From assembly GCA_905339275.1 (NCBI GenBank), contig CAJPFK010000001.1, positions 1,054,001 through 1,118,000 on the forward strand: a DNA stretch of 64,000 bases. Direction: 5' to 3'. Both the position numbers and the translations under genes were made by a program. The notes below the pieces were generated by a model. The model worked only from the letters and a program-made list of their open reading frames with translations, ran no database searches and was not told the origin of the DNA. This document shows positions 29,623 to 43,309 of this stretch, piece after piece. Position 1 is the first letter of the stretch. Every line of letters starts with the position of its first letter. The stretch comes from Methylophilaceae bacterium. GTDB taxonomy: Bacteria > Pseudomonadota > Gammaproteobacteria > Burkholderiales > Methylophilaceae.

Positions 29623-31629
29623 CTCGGTGCCGCGTTGATAGAAATGCGCCCGGCCTGTGTCGATCAGCGAGAAATCCAGTCTGCCATCCCCGGACTTTCT
29701 GACCAGGATGTTGCCACCGGACAAATCCCTGAAAAATACGCCGCGGCCATGCATGGTCAGCAGGTAACCAGCAAGTTGCTGATAGATCGCATCCTGTGCG
29801 ATACCTTGATAGGCGTCTTCGCCCCGGGCAAAGGCAGAAAAAATATCCCGCACCGAGAAATCGGCTTCTACAAATTCGCAGATGTAGTAGTTGCGGGTGA
29901 GTGTTTTGTCGCCCGCCATCTCAAAATAGGCCACCGGGCGTGCAGTCTCCACGCCGCGCCTGAGCAGTTCGCTTGCGCCATTCCAGCTTCTCAGTCCCTT
30001 TGAAGGCTTGAGCCGGTCGAGCAGCTTTTTGTGCAGATGCATCCTGACCGGCTGCTTGATGACCAGTTTCCTTGCCGGGTCGCGCGGATCGGCAATCGTC
30101 CAGATGGCGTTGCGTGCCTTGCGCAGGATGGCGTCTTTGGGCGGTGCGCCTATCTTTGCGGGAGCGAGCGACTCGCCCAATAGCGCAGCTTCAGCCGGGT
30201 TGCCAGCCAGAATCGCGCCACGCCAGCCATCCTGGCGGTAGAGGTAATGCGTTTTATCGCCATGGGCATGAATGGCGAGGTCATCGATCAATCTGGCATC
30301 GGTTTTAACCAATACCCGGTGCCCCTTGGGCCAGCGCAGGTAGATCGGTGATTCCGTGACAAAATCCGGTGTTGCCGGCAGCAGTTCGCCATCGCGCGAG
30401 ATGCATTCAGCCTGCAGCAGATCAGCTTCAGGGTATATGTCGCGCAAGGCTGCCGCACGTCCATTGATGACCCAGGCGGCATGGATCAGCTTTTCATGAT
30501 TGCTGAAAGCATGTACTTCCAGGCCGTTGGCATCATCCAGGCAAGCTTCGTAGTGGCAGCCGGGAATCAGGGCGGCATAGGTCCTGAAAGCCTCGAATGC
30601 AGGCCGGGTTCTGAAATCCCTGCCCAGGACGGAGGCATAGTGCGTAATACGTTCCAGGCCCGGATAAGCTTCAACGCCATCGTCTATGAGGCCTTCGCGA
30701 TGACAGATGAGCGGCCCCCAGCTTGCGCGCGCTAGCGCACCGGAAGCCGCGCACAGCAGCATGTAGCGGGCCAGGTAATCCGCCTGCTTTTCCTCGCCGT
30801 TAGCCAGTACCCGATGGATGCGGGGCAGGGTCCAGAACGCGGAGGGCGAATGAAACGCCGGCACGCCGAAATTTTCACCGATCTCCTGTAGCACAAAGGC
30901 TTTTTTCACCAGCCTGAAGCCGCCTAGCGGCGCTAGGCGATGGCCCAGTATCTTGTGGTCGTCGCGCTCGGGTTCCGTGCAGCGCTCGGAGAATAAGTTA
31001 TCGGTATGGATGTCAGGCAGCTGCCCGCGGCTTTTCAGTATCGCAAGGAGCCCGATATTGTAGGGCGGCTCAAAGTCGGTGATATTCGGCCCGGCAAGTT
31101 TGACCTGTTTCGATCTTGCTTCCGCGTGTGCGATTGCCCAGGCCGCCAGAAAACCATCCAGCGTGTAACCCGCCCAGCGCCTGCGATTGATGGTCGAGCC
31201 GATTTCAAGCATTTCTATCATGCCGCCATGGCGTGCAAGGGTGTCGGTGACAAATTGCCGCCATTCCTGCTGCGCGGCTGTTTCCGTCATTCTTCTCGCA
31301 GCCTCAAATGGCTGCACCAGATGCAGCATGATGTTGAAAGACTGTGCATGCAGCTTCGCCAGGAAGCGTGCTACATGGTTTTCTGCATCGCCATAAGTGA
31401 AATCCAGCCGTACATTGCGAATCCCCAGTGCATTCAACCGGCTGATCACGTAGTCATCGACTGCCGGGTCCTCCGCCGTGGCAACGCCCACGCCAACGAA
31501 GTCCGATGGGATATCGTGGCCTGAGGGAGGCTGATAGCCTTTTTTCGAGCGTAGTTTACCGGCCAGCATGTAGGCAAAATTTGCCCGGACAAACTGCCAC
31601 ATTGCGTTTGAGTTGGAAGCGTGGTTCAA
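29419..31629 (-). CDS. glycoside-hydrolase-like domain fused to a lipopolysaccharide (Kdo/WaaP-type) kinase
   Basis: A 736-residue, apparently cytosolic protein. The N-terminal half (about 40-350) looks like a TIM-barrel sugar hydrolase (DFVGVGVATAEDPAVDDYVI, GIRNVRLDFTYGD, MLEIGSTINRRRW). The C-terminal part (about 500-736) is a protein-kinase-fold sugar kinase with RDLSGGNIL near residue 633 and the metal-binding LIDTGRAHF, like the Kdo/WaaP family that phosphorylates LPS core sugars. The combination suggests surface polysaccharide metabolism. It lies directly at the prophage end, so its C-terminus (KGKNLKKLFRR) may have been affected by integration. Confidence 0.75.
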   Translation of the reverse strand: MNHASNSNAMWQFVRANFAYMLAGKLRSKKGYQPPSGHDIPSDFVGVGVATAEDPAVDDYVISRLNALGIRNVRLDFTYGDAENHVARFLAKLHAQSFNIMLHLVQPFEAARRMTETAAQQEWRQFVTDTLARHGGMIEMLEIGSTINRRRWAGYTLDGFLAAWAIAHAEARSKQVKLAGPNITDFEPPYNIGLLAILKSRGQLPDIHTDNLFSERCTEPERDDHKILGHRLAPLGGFRLVKKAFVLQEIGENFGVPAFHSPSAFWTLPRIHRVLANGEEKQADYLARYMLLCAASGALARASWGPLICHREGLIDDGVEAYPGLERITHYASVLGRDFRTRPAFEAFRTYAALIPGCHYEACLDDANGLEVHAFSNHEKLIHAAWVINGRAAALRDIYPEADLLQAECISRDGELLPATPDFVTESPIYLRWPKGHRVLVKTDARLIDDLAIHAHGDKTHYLYRQDGWRGAILAGNPAEAALLGESLAPAKIGAPPKDAILRKARNAIWTIADPRDPARKLVIKQPVRMHLHKKLLDRLKPSKGLRSWNGASELLRRGVETARPVAYFEMAGDKTLTRNYYICEFVEADFSVRDIFSAFARGEDAYQGIAQDAIYQQLAGYLLTMHGRGVFFRDLSGGNILVRKSGDGRLDFSLIDTGRAHFYQRGTELSKRISDLTRICNKLHADGRDRFMEIYMNRLGREFGFRHRLPFHLYNAKVTVKRAMKGKNLKKLFRR

Positions 31630-31679
31630 ATCGTCAGGTTCTGGTCGTGAGCTCGATAAAGATGAAATGTGCTGAAATC

Positions 31680-32099
31680 TCAGCCCCTGGTGTTGGATTG
31701 TGCATCAAACTGCGTCAGGTCGACACGGGGCGCAGGCTGCCAGCCGGTTTTTCGATGCTCGGCAACGACATTGGTGAAGATGCCGCCGCGCACATAAAAT
31801 TTTGCGGTCAGACGCATGAATTTAGGTTGCGTCGCGGCGACCAGGTCATCCAGGATGCGGTTGGTTACCGCTTCGTGAAAACAGCCTTCATCGCGAAACG
31901 ACCATATGTAGAGCTTCAGGCTCTTCAGCTCGACACATTTCCGGTCAGGGATATAGTCCAGGTAGAGTACGGCGAAATCAGGCTGTCCGGTCTTCGGGCA
32001 GAGGCATGTGAACTCCGGGATTTCCATATGGATATGAAAATCTCGCTCCGGCTTCGGGTTGTCGAAGGTTTCAAGTGCCTTGCTGGGTTGACTGGACAT
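31680..32099 (-). CDS. queF: NADPH-dependent preQ0 reductase (QueF, type I)
   Basis: QueF reduces 7-cyano-7-deazaguanine (preQ0) to preQ1 in queuosine synthesis for tRNA. The 139-residue length is that of the unimodular class. The thioimide-forming Cys34 and the acid Asp41 lie in [11 protein letters not shown]. The substrate motif [21 protein letters not shown] follows (given as [20 protein letters not shown]). It is divergent from smc with a 78-bp shared AT-rich promoter region. Confidence 0.96.
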   Translation of the reverse strand: MSSQPSKALETFDNPKPERDFHIHMEIPEFTCLCPKTGQPDFAVLYLDYIPDRKCVELKSLKLYIWSFRDEGCFHEAVTNRILDDLVAATQPKFMRLTAKFYVRGGIFTNVVAEHRKTGWQPAPRVDLTQFDAQSNTRG

Positions 32100-32177
32100 A
32101 ATGGCTACCGTATAAATCTATAAATGATCGAATTCGCCATTATACAGCCACAAAGAATAAGCTCGACGTTCTGACAA

Positions 32178-35100
32178 TTGCGCCTTACACATCTTAAACT
32201 TGCCGGCTTCAAATCTTTTGTCGACGCCACCACTCTGCATCTTCACGGGCAACGGGTGGGTGTCGTCGGCCCGAACGGCTGCGGCAAATCCAATGTCATG
32301 GAGTCCGTGCGCTGGGTGCTGGGCGAATCGAGCGCCCGCGAAATGCGCGGCGATTCGATGCAGGATGTCATATTCAATGGCTCTGCCAACCGCAAAGCCA
32401 TTTCCCGGGCAAGCGTGGAACTGATATTCGACAACAGTCTCGGTGGCGCCAGCGGGGAATGGTCGCAATATGCCGAAATTTCCGTCAAGCGCGTGATAGA
32501 GCGTGACAAGGGTTCCAGCTACTACATCAACAACACGCCTGTCAGGCGCCGTGACGTAGCCGATCTTTTTCTGGGTACCGGGCTTGGCGGCCGGGCCTAT
32601 GCCATCATCGGCCAGAACACCATTTCGCGCATTGTGGAAGCCAGGCCGGAAGAACTCAGGATTTTCCTGGAAGAAGCCGCAGGTATCTCGAAATACAAGG
32701 AGCGCCGCCGCGAGACCGAGCTCAGGCTGAGGGATACGCGCGAGAACCTGACGCGGGTCGAGGATATCCGGCAGGAAATGGATAAGCAGATTGTCCGTCT
32801 GGAATCACAAGCGGTCGTTACCCGGCAATACCATCAACTGCAGGCTGCGCTGAAGCATACCGAAGGCCAGTTGTGGCTGTTGAAAAAGCGCGATGCAGGC
32901 GTCGCCTGGGAAAAGACCAGGCGCCAGGCGGAAAAGCTGGCCAATGAACTCGAAGCGCAAATGGCCAACTTGCGAAAAACGGAAAGCTCGCTGGAAAGCC
33001 TGCGCCAGCAGCATTTCGCTTCCAGCGAGGCGGTGCAGGCGGCTCAAACCCATTATTACGAAACCAATGCCGAAGTCTCGAATCTGGAGCAGCAGGTCAA
33101 ACATACCCAGGAAGCCCGCGAGCGCCTGAATCTCCAGTTACAGCAAATCACGACACAATCGGAAAAACTCGATGCGCAGAAGCTGAGCCTGGACGCAAGC
33201 CTCGCTGAACTTTTACAGAAACAAACGCAGGCGGATGCTGATGAGCAGCAGGGTGCTGAAAACCTCTCATTGATCCAGGCTGATCTGCCTAGGCTTGAAT
33301 CGGCGCTCTCCGGCAGCCAGCAGGCATTGTCCGAGGCACAGAAAGCCTTGACGGAAAGCGAGCAGGCGGTACGCCTCGAAACCACCCAGCTTGGCTATTC
33401 GGAGAAAAATATCGAGGAACTGGAACATCGCCTGCAGCGTTTGCAGCAGGATATGCAGAACCTGCCATTGCCCGATACCGGGCTGCTGGCGTCCCGGCGT
33501 GATGAACTGGCCGGTTTGCAGAAGCAATTGGCGCAGCTTGAGCTGGCGATCGCCGAAACCCGGACAAAAGAACAGCAACAGGCTGAAACGATCAAGTCGC
33601 TGCGGGTCAGACAGCAGGAAGAACAACGCTCCCTGGCGCAACTCGAAGCGCAGATCCATTCGCTGTTGAAGATACAACAATCCATTGCGCACGAAGCCAG
33701 AATCGATGAATGGCTGAAACAGCAGGGCTTGCACGATGCCGAGCGCCTGTGGCAGAAACTGACGATCGCCGGCGGCTGGGAAACTGCCATGGAAGCCGTT
33801 CTCGGCGCGCGCCTGAACGGCATTCTCAAGCCGCAGGCCAGGCTCGATGGCAGTCGCCCGCCATCCACTGTTGTACTGGCCGAGGCAGCTACAGCTGCAG
33901 CGTTTGATAGCCCATCCTCCATGCTCAAGCCGTTGACGTCGGTGATTGAACAGATTTCGCCTGAATTGACAGGCCTGTTGCAGGACTGGCTAGCCGGGGT
34001 TTACGTGCTGGATGCGGGAGAAGACGCGCAACAGGCCCGCTGGCGGCTTGCCGCCGGTGAAATGCTGGTGAGCCGTGAAGGAGACGTGTACACCAGGTAC
34101 AGCCTGACATTATTCAGCCCGCAAAGCGCCTTGCATGGCGTGCTGGAAAGGCAGCGCGAACTTGAAGCGCTGCAAGCCTCATTGCCGCGTACTCAGGAGA
34201 ACGTGGCTTTTGCAACGAATCAAATGAAGCAGGCGGAAGAGACGATCCAGCAACTGCAGCAATCATTGCATGAGCGTCAGCAAACCTTGCGCAGCAACAG
34301 CCAGGCGGCACATCAGTTGACATTGGAAATCCAGCGCCAGGAGCAGCAACTGCAACATGCCGAGGAGCGGCAGCACGCCATTGCTCAGGAGCTGGAAGCC
34401 TTGCAGGCAAGGCTGGCAGCGGCGAAATCGCAAAAACTCGAGCACCAGTCCAACCTGGAAAAGGCAAACCTGCGACTGCCCGGGCTGAAGACGGCATGCG
34501 AAGAAGCGCAACGCCTTCGTGAGCGCGAGCAGAATGCCCTGAACCATGCGCGCCAGACATTGCAGAATGCCGAGCGTGCGTTGCAGGAAAAGGTTTTTAA
34601 TAAAAAGTTAATTACTAATAATATCAATGAAATAAATAATAGACTTAAATTAATAGATGAAGAAATTAAAGCGCTGAAACTCAGGCATAAGGAAACTCTC
34701 AGTATGCTTGAGGCAGCAAGAATGGAGGGGTTGAAGGCTAACCTGGATATGGCCTTGTTGCTGAAACAGCAAAGGGAAGCCGAGCTGGCCGAGGCAAGGA
34801 ACCAACTGGCGCAGGCAGAGGCTGATTTGCAGAGCCAGGAACGTAACCGCATGCAGAATGAGCAGATGCTGCACCCGCTTCGTGATAAGCTGGAACAATC
34901 CAGATTGGGCGAACAGGAGGCAAGGCTGCACTTCGAGCAATGCCAGGCCGAGCTGTCGGCGGTACATCTGGATGAAGCCATGCTGGCCGAAAACCTGCCA
35001 GCCTCCGCCAGGGTTGCAGACATGGAAGAAAAAACGGCGGCGCTGGGCCTTGAAATCGAAAGCCTCGGCCCGGTCAACCTGGCTGCCATACAGGAGCTGG

Positions 35101-35687
35101 CGAGCGAACGCGAACGCAAGCAGTATCTCGATAGCCAGGCTTTGGATCTTGAGCAAGCCATTACCACGCTTGAAGATGCGATTCGCCGTATCGACAAGGA
35201 AACCCGCAGCCGTTTGCAGCATACCTTCGACGAGGCCAACCGCCACTTTGCGGAGCTTTTCACCATCCTGTTCGGTGGCGGACAGGCGAGGCTGGAGCTG
35301 CTCGGTGAGGAAATCCTGGATACCGGCATGCAGGTATTTGCCCAGCCGCCGGGCAAGAAGAACAGCACGATCCATTTGCTATCCGGAGGTGAAAAGGCAC
35401 TGACGGCGCTGGCGCTGGTTTTTGCGCTATTCAGGCTCAATCCTGCGCCGTTCTGCCTGATGGACGAGGTCGATGCGCCGCTTGACGATAGCAATACCGA
35501 GCGTTTCTGCAATCTCGTAAAAAAAATGTCCGAGCGCACACAGTTTTTATTTGTGAGCCATAATAAAATAACCATGGAAATGGCACAGCAACTGATAGGC
35601 GTAACCATGCAAGAATCCGGTGTTTCGCGTATCGTAGAGGTTGATATCGAAGCTGCATTGCAAATGCACGGTGAAGTGCTGGTTTAA
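32178..35687 (+). CDS. smc: chromosome segregation ATPase SMC
   Basis: A 1169-residue SMC protein for chromosome condensation and segregation with ScpAB. Walker A GPNGCGKS is at residues 31-38, the hinge near 515-640, long coiled coils on both sides, the ABC signature LSGGEKALTALAL near 1067, and Walker B FCLMDEVDAPLD near 1092. The start is TTG 32178, the only in-frame option giving the family start RLTHLKLAGFKSFVD. There is no clear Shine-Dalgarno. Codons at about residues 803-831 are strikingly AT-rich compared with the rest of the gene. Confidence 0.97.
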   Translation: MRLTHLKLAGFKSFVDATTLHLHGQRVGVVGPNGCGKSNVMESVRWVLGESSAREMRGDSMQDVIFNGSANRKAISRASVELIFDNSLGGASGEWSQYAEISVKRVIERDKGSSYYINNTPVRRRDVADLFLGTGLGGRAYAIIGQNTISRIVEARPEELRIFLEEAAGISKYKERRRETELRLRDTRENLTRVEDIRQEMDKQIVRLESQAVVTRQYHQLQAALKHTEGQLWLLKKRDAGVAWEKTRRQAEKLANELEAQMANLRKTESSLESLRQQHFASSEAVQAAQTHYYETNAEVSNLEQQVKHTQEARERLNLQLQQITTQSEKLDAQKLSLDASLAELLQKQTQADADEQQGAENLSLIQADLPRLESALSGSQQALSEAQKALTESEQAVRLETTQLGYSEKNIEELEHRLQRLQQDMQNLPLPDTGLLASRRDELAGLQKQLAQLELAIAETRTKEQQQAETIKSLRVRQQEEQRSLAQLEAQIHSLLKIQQSIAHEARIDEWLKQQGLHDAERLWQKLTIAGGWETAMEAVLGARLNGILKPQARLDGSRPPSTVVLAEAATAAAFDSPSSMLKPLTSVIEQISPELTGLLQDWLAGVYVLDAGEDAQQARWRLAAGEMLVSREGDVYTRYSLTLFSPQSALHGVLERQRELEALQASLPRTQENVAFATNQMKQAEETIQQLQQSLHERQQTLRSNSQAAHQLTLEIQRQEQQLQHAEERQHAIAQELEALQARLAAAKSQKLEHQSNLEKANLRLPGLKTACEEAQRLREREQNALNHARQTLQNAERALQEKVFNKKLITNNINEINNRLKLIDEEIKALKLRHKETLSMLEAARMEGLKANLDMALLLKQQREAELAEARNQLAQAEADLQSQERNRMQNEQMLHPLRDKLEQSRLGEQEARLHFEQCQAELSAVHLDEAMLAENLPASARVADMEEKTAALGLEIESLGPVNLAAIQELASERERKQYLDSQALDLEQAITTLEDAIRRIDKETRSRLQHTFDEANRHFAELFTILFGGGQARLELLGEEILDTGMQVFAQPPGKKNSTIHLLSGGEKALTALALVFALFRLNPAPFCLMDEVDAPLDDSNTERFCNLVKKMSERTQFLFVSHNKITMEMAQQLIGVTMQESGVSRIVEVDIEAALQMHGEVLV

Positions 35688-35719
35688 GTGCCGCCGGCCG
35701 TGATTGAAGAGTTAAATAT

Positions 35720-39988
<4,269 letters not shown>

Positions 39989-40074
39989 GCCCTGGGACAT
40001 GTAAGGAAGCTGCCGAATCTTCGACCAATGCACATCAACAAAATCGACAGTTACAGGCAGGGAAGGCAGCCAGC

Positions 40075-41043
40075 ATGCTAATCGGTAAAAAAACGGACAT
40101 TCTTTCATCGGAAATCACGCCACGTGAAGTTTTTGAGAGTCGCCGAAAATTCATTAAAGCCGCGGGCTTCAGCCTGATTGCAGGCGCCTCGGCCATTTCG
40201 GGCGTGCTGCCAGGCACATCCCATGCCGCTGCTCAAAGGCATAAAATAGCTGCGTTCGGCAAAACGGCTTATGGTAAAGAGGAGGCGCTGACAGGCTACG
40301 ACGATATTACCACCTATAACAATTTCTACGAGTTCGGCACCGACAAGGGTGATCCTGCCGTGCATTCAAGACTCTTCAAACCCGCTCCTTGGACAGTCTC
40401 CATCGAAGGTGCCGTCAAAAAGCCCAGGCAGATCTCCATCGAGGACATATTCAAGCTGGCGCCGCTTGAAGAACGGATATACAGAATGCGCTGCGTGGAG
40501 GGCTGGTCCATGGTTATTCCGTGGGTCGGCTTGCCATTATCCAAACTGATCCAGTTTGCCGAGCCTACGGCCAGCGCCAAATTTGTCGAATTCATCTCGC
40601 TTGCCGATCCGAAAACGATGCCTGGTGTACGTGTACCCATCCTCAAATGGCCGTATATAGAGGGCTTGCGCATGGATGAGGCGATGAACCCGCTCACCAT
40701 CATGGCGGTCGGCCTTTACGGTGAGGTGCTGCCCAACCAGAACGGTGCCCCGATGCGCTTGGTTGTGCCATGGAAATACGGCTTCAAGGGCGGTAAATCC
40801 ATTGTCAAAATTCGTTTTACCGAGAAAATGCCGGTCACCACCTGGATGCATTCCGGCCCATCTGAATACGGCTTTTACGCCAATGTAAATCCTGCCGTCG
40901 ATCACCCGCGCTGGAGCCAGGCCACGGAACGGCGTATTGGCGGCGGCCTGTTCTCGCCCCGCATCAAGACCCGGATGTTCAACGGATATGAGAACGAAGT
41001 AGGGCAGATGTATGCCGGTCTGGATTTACGCAAGAATTTCTAG
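40075..41043 (+). CDS. msrP: periplasmic methionine sulfoxide reductase, catalytic subunit MsrP
   Basis: The 322-residue molybdopterin enzyme repairs oxidised methionines in the periplasm. The Tat signal [19 protein letters not shown] near residue 22 fixes the start at ATG 40075. The molybdenum-ligand Cys is in [13 protein letters not shown] (about residue 140). The end [19 protein letters not shown] is typical of the family. It pairs with the haem membrane subunit MsrQ encoded 31 bp downstream. Confidence 0.96.
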   Translation: MLIGKKTDILSSEITPREVFESRRKFIKAAGFSLIAGASAISGVLPGTSHAAAQRHKIAAFGKTAYGKEEALTGYDDITTYNNFYEFGTDKGDPAVHSRLFKPAPWTVSIEGAVKKPRQISIEDIFKLAPLEERIYRMRCVEGWSMVIPWVGLPLSKLIQFAEPTASAKFVEFISLADPKTMPGVRVPILKWPYIEGLRMDEAMNPLTIMAVGLYGEVLPNQNGAPMRLVVPWKYGFKGGKSIVKIRFTEKMPVTTWMHSGPSEYGFYANVNPAVDHPRWSQATERRIGGGLFSPRIKTRMFNGYENEVGQMYAGLDLRKNF

Positions 41044-41074
41044 CCTGATACCCCTCGTGCAAACGGTTCCGGCA

Positions 41075-41707
41075 ATGTCCTGGAAACAACCAAGCAGGCA
41101 ACAGATATCCCGATTTAAAGCCATCCTGTTCATATTGGCCTTACTTCCGCTGGCGAGGCTCGTCTGGCTGGGAATCAACGGCGGCCTGACCGCCAACCCG
41201 ATTGAGTTTATCGAGCGGTCTACAGGCACCTGGGCGTTGGTCATGCTCTTCACCGCGCTTGCCATGACCCCGATCAGGCTAATCACAGGCATTACCTGGC
41301 AGATCCAGTTGCGCAGGATGATGGGGCTTTTCATGTTCTTCTACGCGTGCCTGCATTTCACGATTTATCTCTGGCTGGATCACTGGTTCGACTGGCAGGA
41401 AATCACAAAACACATTACCAAGCATCCATATGTGCTGGTTGGTTTTTCTGCCTTCGTATTGTCCATTCCGCTGGCCGTAACGTCCAATAACCGGATGATG
41501 AAGCGCTTGGGCGCATCCTGGAAGAGGCTGCATTACAGCACCTATGCAATCGCATTGCTCGGTGTGTTGCATTTCTGGTGGCTGGTGAAAAAGGATATCC
41601 GCGAACCTCTTTTCTATGCAGTTGTACTCGCTGTGCTGCTGGGCATACGTATTTACCATAAATACCGGAAAAACCTGAAACTTCGAACGCTCCCTGAATC
41701 AACATAA
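41075..41707 (+). CDS. msrQ: MsrQ haem b membrane subunit
   Basis: A 210-residue protein with about six membrane segments that passes electrons from the quinone pool or a flavin reductase to MsrP. Family features are the conserved RRMMGLFMFFYACLHF (His haem ligand), the second His region WKRLHYSTYAIALLGVLHFWW and a basic C-terminus. ATG 41075 follows the msrP stop and starts MSWKQPSRQQ. In-frame upstream codons overlap msrP and are unlikely. Confidence 0.94.
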   Translation: MSWKQPSRQQISRFKAILFILALLPLARLVWLGINGGLTANPIEFIERSTGTWALVMLFTALAMTPIRLITGITWQIQLRRMMGLFMFFYACLHFTIYLWLDHWFDWQEITKHITKHPYVLVGFSAFVLSIPLAVTSNNRMMKRLGASWKRLHYSTYAIALLGVLHFWWLVKKDIREPLFYAVVLAVLLGIRIYHKYRKNLKLRTLPEST

Positions 41708-41777
41708 GGTAATGATGTAAGTTTTTGCCGGGCCCGGCGACCAATACATACATCAAAAACAACCTGAGGGAGCCGCC

Positions 41778-42287
41778 ATGCAATTCGTCGTAAAAAACTA
41801 TCTGCTGATTATTGCCTTCCTGGACCGTCTCGCACCCATTGTTCCCCTGCTTTTGCTCAGATTGTTACTGGCATGGGAATTCGGCGAAGCAGGGTACCAG
41901 AAATTGACAGGGGAGAACTGGTTCGCGCATGTCGAGTTTCCCTTTCCTTTCAGTATCATACCAACAGCAGTCAACTGGCAGATGGCAACCTGGTTCGAGC
42001 TGTTGGGTGCTGCCGCACTGGCGCTGGGGCTGGCTACGCGATTCTTTGCCATATCGCTCATCATATTGACGATAGTCGCCATCGCGGCAGTACATTGGCC
42101 GTCAGAATGGGATACTTTAGGGCAGCTTCTCCGCGGGTATCGCATCATTGACGAAGGCGCCGATGGTTTCGGTAACTACAAACTCCCAGTGATTTTTCTG
42201 GCGATGCTGGTACCATTGGTTTTCTCTGGTGCGGAAAAATCAAGCTTGGATGCCTGGATCAGCAAACTAATCTGCAATGGAAAATAA
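41778..42287 (+). CDS. DoxX family membrane protein
   Basis: A 169-residue protein with four membrane segments. The start LLLLRLLLAWEFGEAGYQKL is the DoxX pattern, followed by GLATRFFAISLIILTIVA. DoxX relatives are linked to thiol and redox homeostasis; the exact role here is unknown. GAGGGAG lies 5 nt upstream. It follows msrPQ on the same strand but with a 70-bp gap containing a GC palindrome (41727-41738). Confidence 0.85.
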   Translation: MQFVVKNYLLIIAFLDRLAPIVPLLLLRLLLAWEFGEAGYQKLTGENWFAHVEFPFPFSIIPTAVNWQMATWFELLGAAALALGLATRFFAISLIILTIVAIAAVHWPSEWDTLGQLLRGYRIIDEGADGFGNYKLPVIFLAMLVPLVFSGAEKSSLDAWISKLICNGK

Positions 42288-42324
42288 AAATATTATTAAT
42301 TTAAAACAATTTGTTAGAAAGTAT

Positions 42325-42348
42325 ATTAACTAATTTACATTAGTTAAT
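42325..42348. promoter_or_regulatory. palindrome ATTAACTAA-N6-TTAGTTAAT
   Basis: A perfect 9-bp inverted repeat in an AT-rich gap (42,288-42,472). The same gap also holds a 10-bp inverted repeat GCTTGATTGG/CCAATCAAGC (42364-42373, 42399-42408). The first looks like an operator for a dimeric regulator of the downstream gene; which one is unknown. Confidence 0.6.
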
Positions 42349-42472
42349 GGCGTCAATTCGTTTGCTTGATTGGGTGAGTTAAGCGAAAATTTGCCCATCC
42401 AATCAAGCCATGAGCGCATTTATCTCATGCACATCATTGATAACTCTGTCATGCAAAAACAAGGAGGACGCC

Positions 42473-43144
42473 ATGCAATACCAGATTGATATTTTTCTCT
42501 CGTCGCTAAACGAGTTCTGGGGGCAAGTCGCAACATTCTTCCCTAAACTGCTGGCCGTGATCGTCATTCTGTTTTTTGGCTGGTTGTGTGCCAAAGTTGC
42601 ATGTATCGTCGTCAAGCGCATTCTGAGCTTTTTGCATTTTGACCAGTTCGCAGATAAATCCGGGCTTGAACAATTCCTCAGCCATAGCGGAGTGGATTTA
42701 ACGTTGAGCGGTGTCATCAGCCAGGTGATTTATTGGCTGGTCATCCTGTTGTTTGTCATCACGGGCGCAAACTCCCTGGGCCTGACAGAAGTTGCCAGTA
42801 TGCTGAATGCATTGGCAAATTATCTGCCGAAAATCATTATCGCCATCCTGATCCTGATATTCGGTACCTTGCTGGCCAGATTCGTCAATAGGCTGGTCTT
42901 TGCCTGGCTGCATGGCATCAAGTTCGAAGGCGCATTGGCGATCAGCACAACCACCGAATATGCAATCCAGGTATTTGCATTGTTTGTCGCGCTGGAGCAA
43001 CTTGATATCGGTACTCAGCTGCTGACTGCATTATTCGTTATTGTATTCGGCGCCGTTTTCCTAGCGCTTGCAATCGCGTTCGGCCTGGGAGGTAAGGATT
43101 GGGCCTCCAGGATCATCAACGATCTTGATAAGAACAAACGGTAA
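42473..43144 (+). CDS. TM-helix-repeat membrane protein (MscS-related, no beta domain)
   Basis: A 223-residue protein with two similar halves, each with paired membrane helices (LLAVIVILFFGWLCAKVA and IIIAILILIFGTLLARFVNR). This is the conserved TM-helix repeat also present in front of some MscS channels. The soluble MscS domain is absent. AAGGAGG 5 nt upstream fixes ATG 42473. It may be a small channel or channel modulator; function not established. Confidence 0.8.
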   Translation: MQYQIDIFLSSLNEFWGQVATFFPKLLAVIVILFFGWLCAKVACIVVKRILSFLHFDQFADKSGLEQFLSHSGVDLTLSGVISQVIYWLVILLFVITGANSLGLTEVASMLNALANYLPKIIIAILILIFGTLLARFVNRLVFAWLHGIKFEGALAISTTTEYAIQVFALFVALEQLDIGTQLLTALFVIVFGAVFLALAIAFGLGGKDWASRIINDLDKNKR

Positions 43145-43154
43145 CCTGGCTAGA

Positions 43155-43186
43155 GCATAATGTATTTTACATAATATACATTATGC
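43155..43186. promoter_or_regulatory. 11-bp perfect inverted repeat upstream of the DNR-like gene
   Basis: GCATAATGTAT (43155-43165) and ATACATTATGC (43176-43186) flank a 10-bp AT spacer. It lies 125 bp before the regulator gene and just after the channel-like gene. It has no T run, so an operator is more likely than a terminator. The half-site ATGTATT resembles one half of the NsrR consensus, which would fit NO control of the regulator, but this is a guess. Confidence 0.6.
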
Positions 43187-43309
43187 GAAGTAAGGAAGGC
43201 TGGAAACGTTAAGGCACGGCGGCAAGATCGGGAACGGTCGGAGCAAAAGGTATCGGCAACAATTGCAGCCTTTTGCGCAGAAGATTTTTTCGCTCCCCAA
43301 AGGACATTC

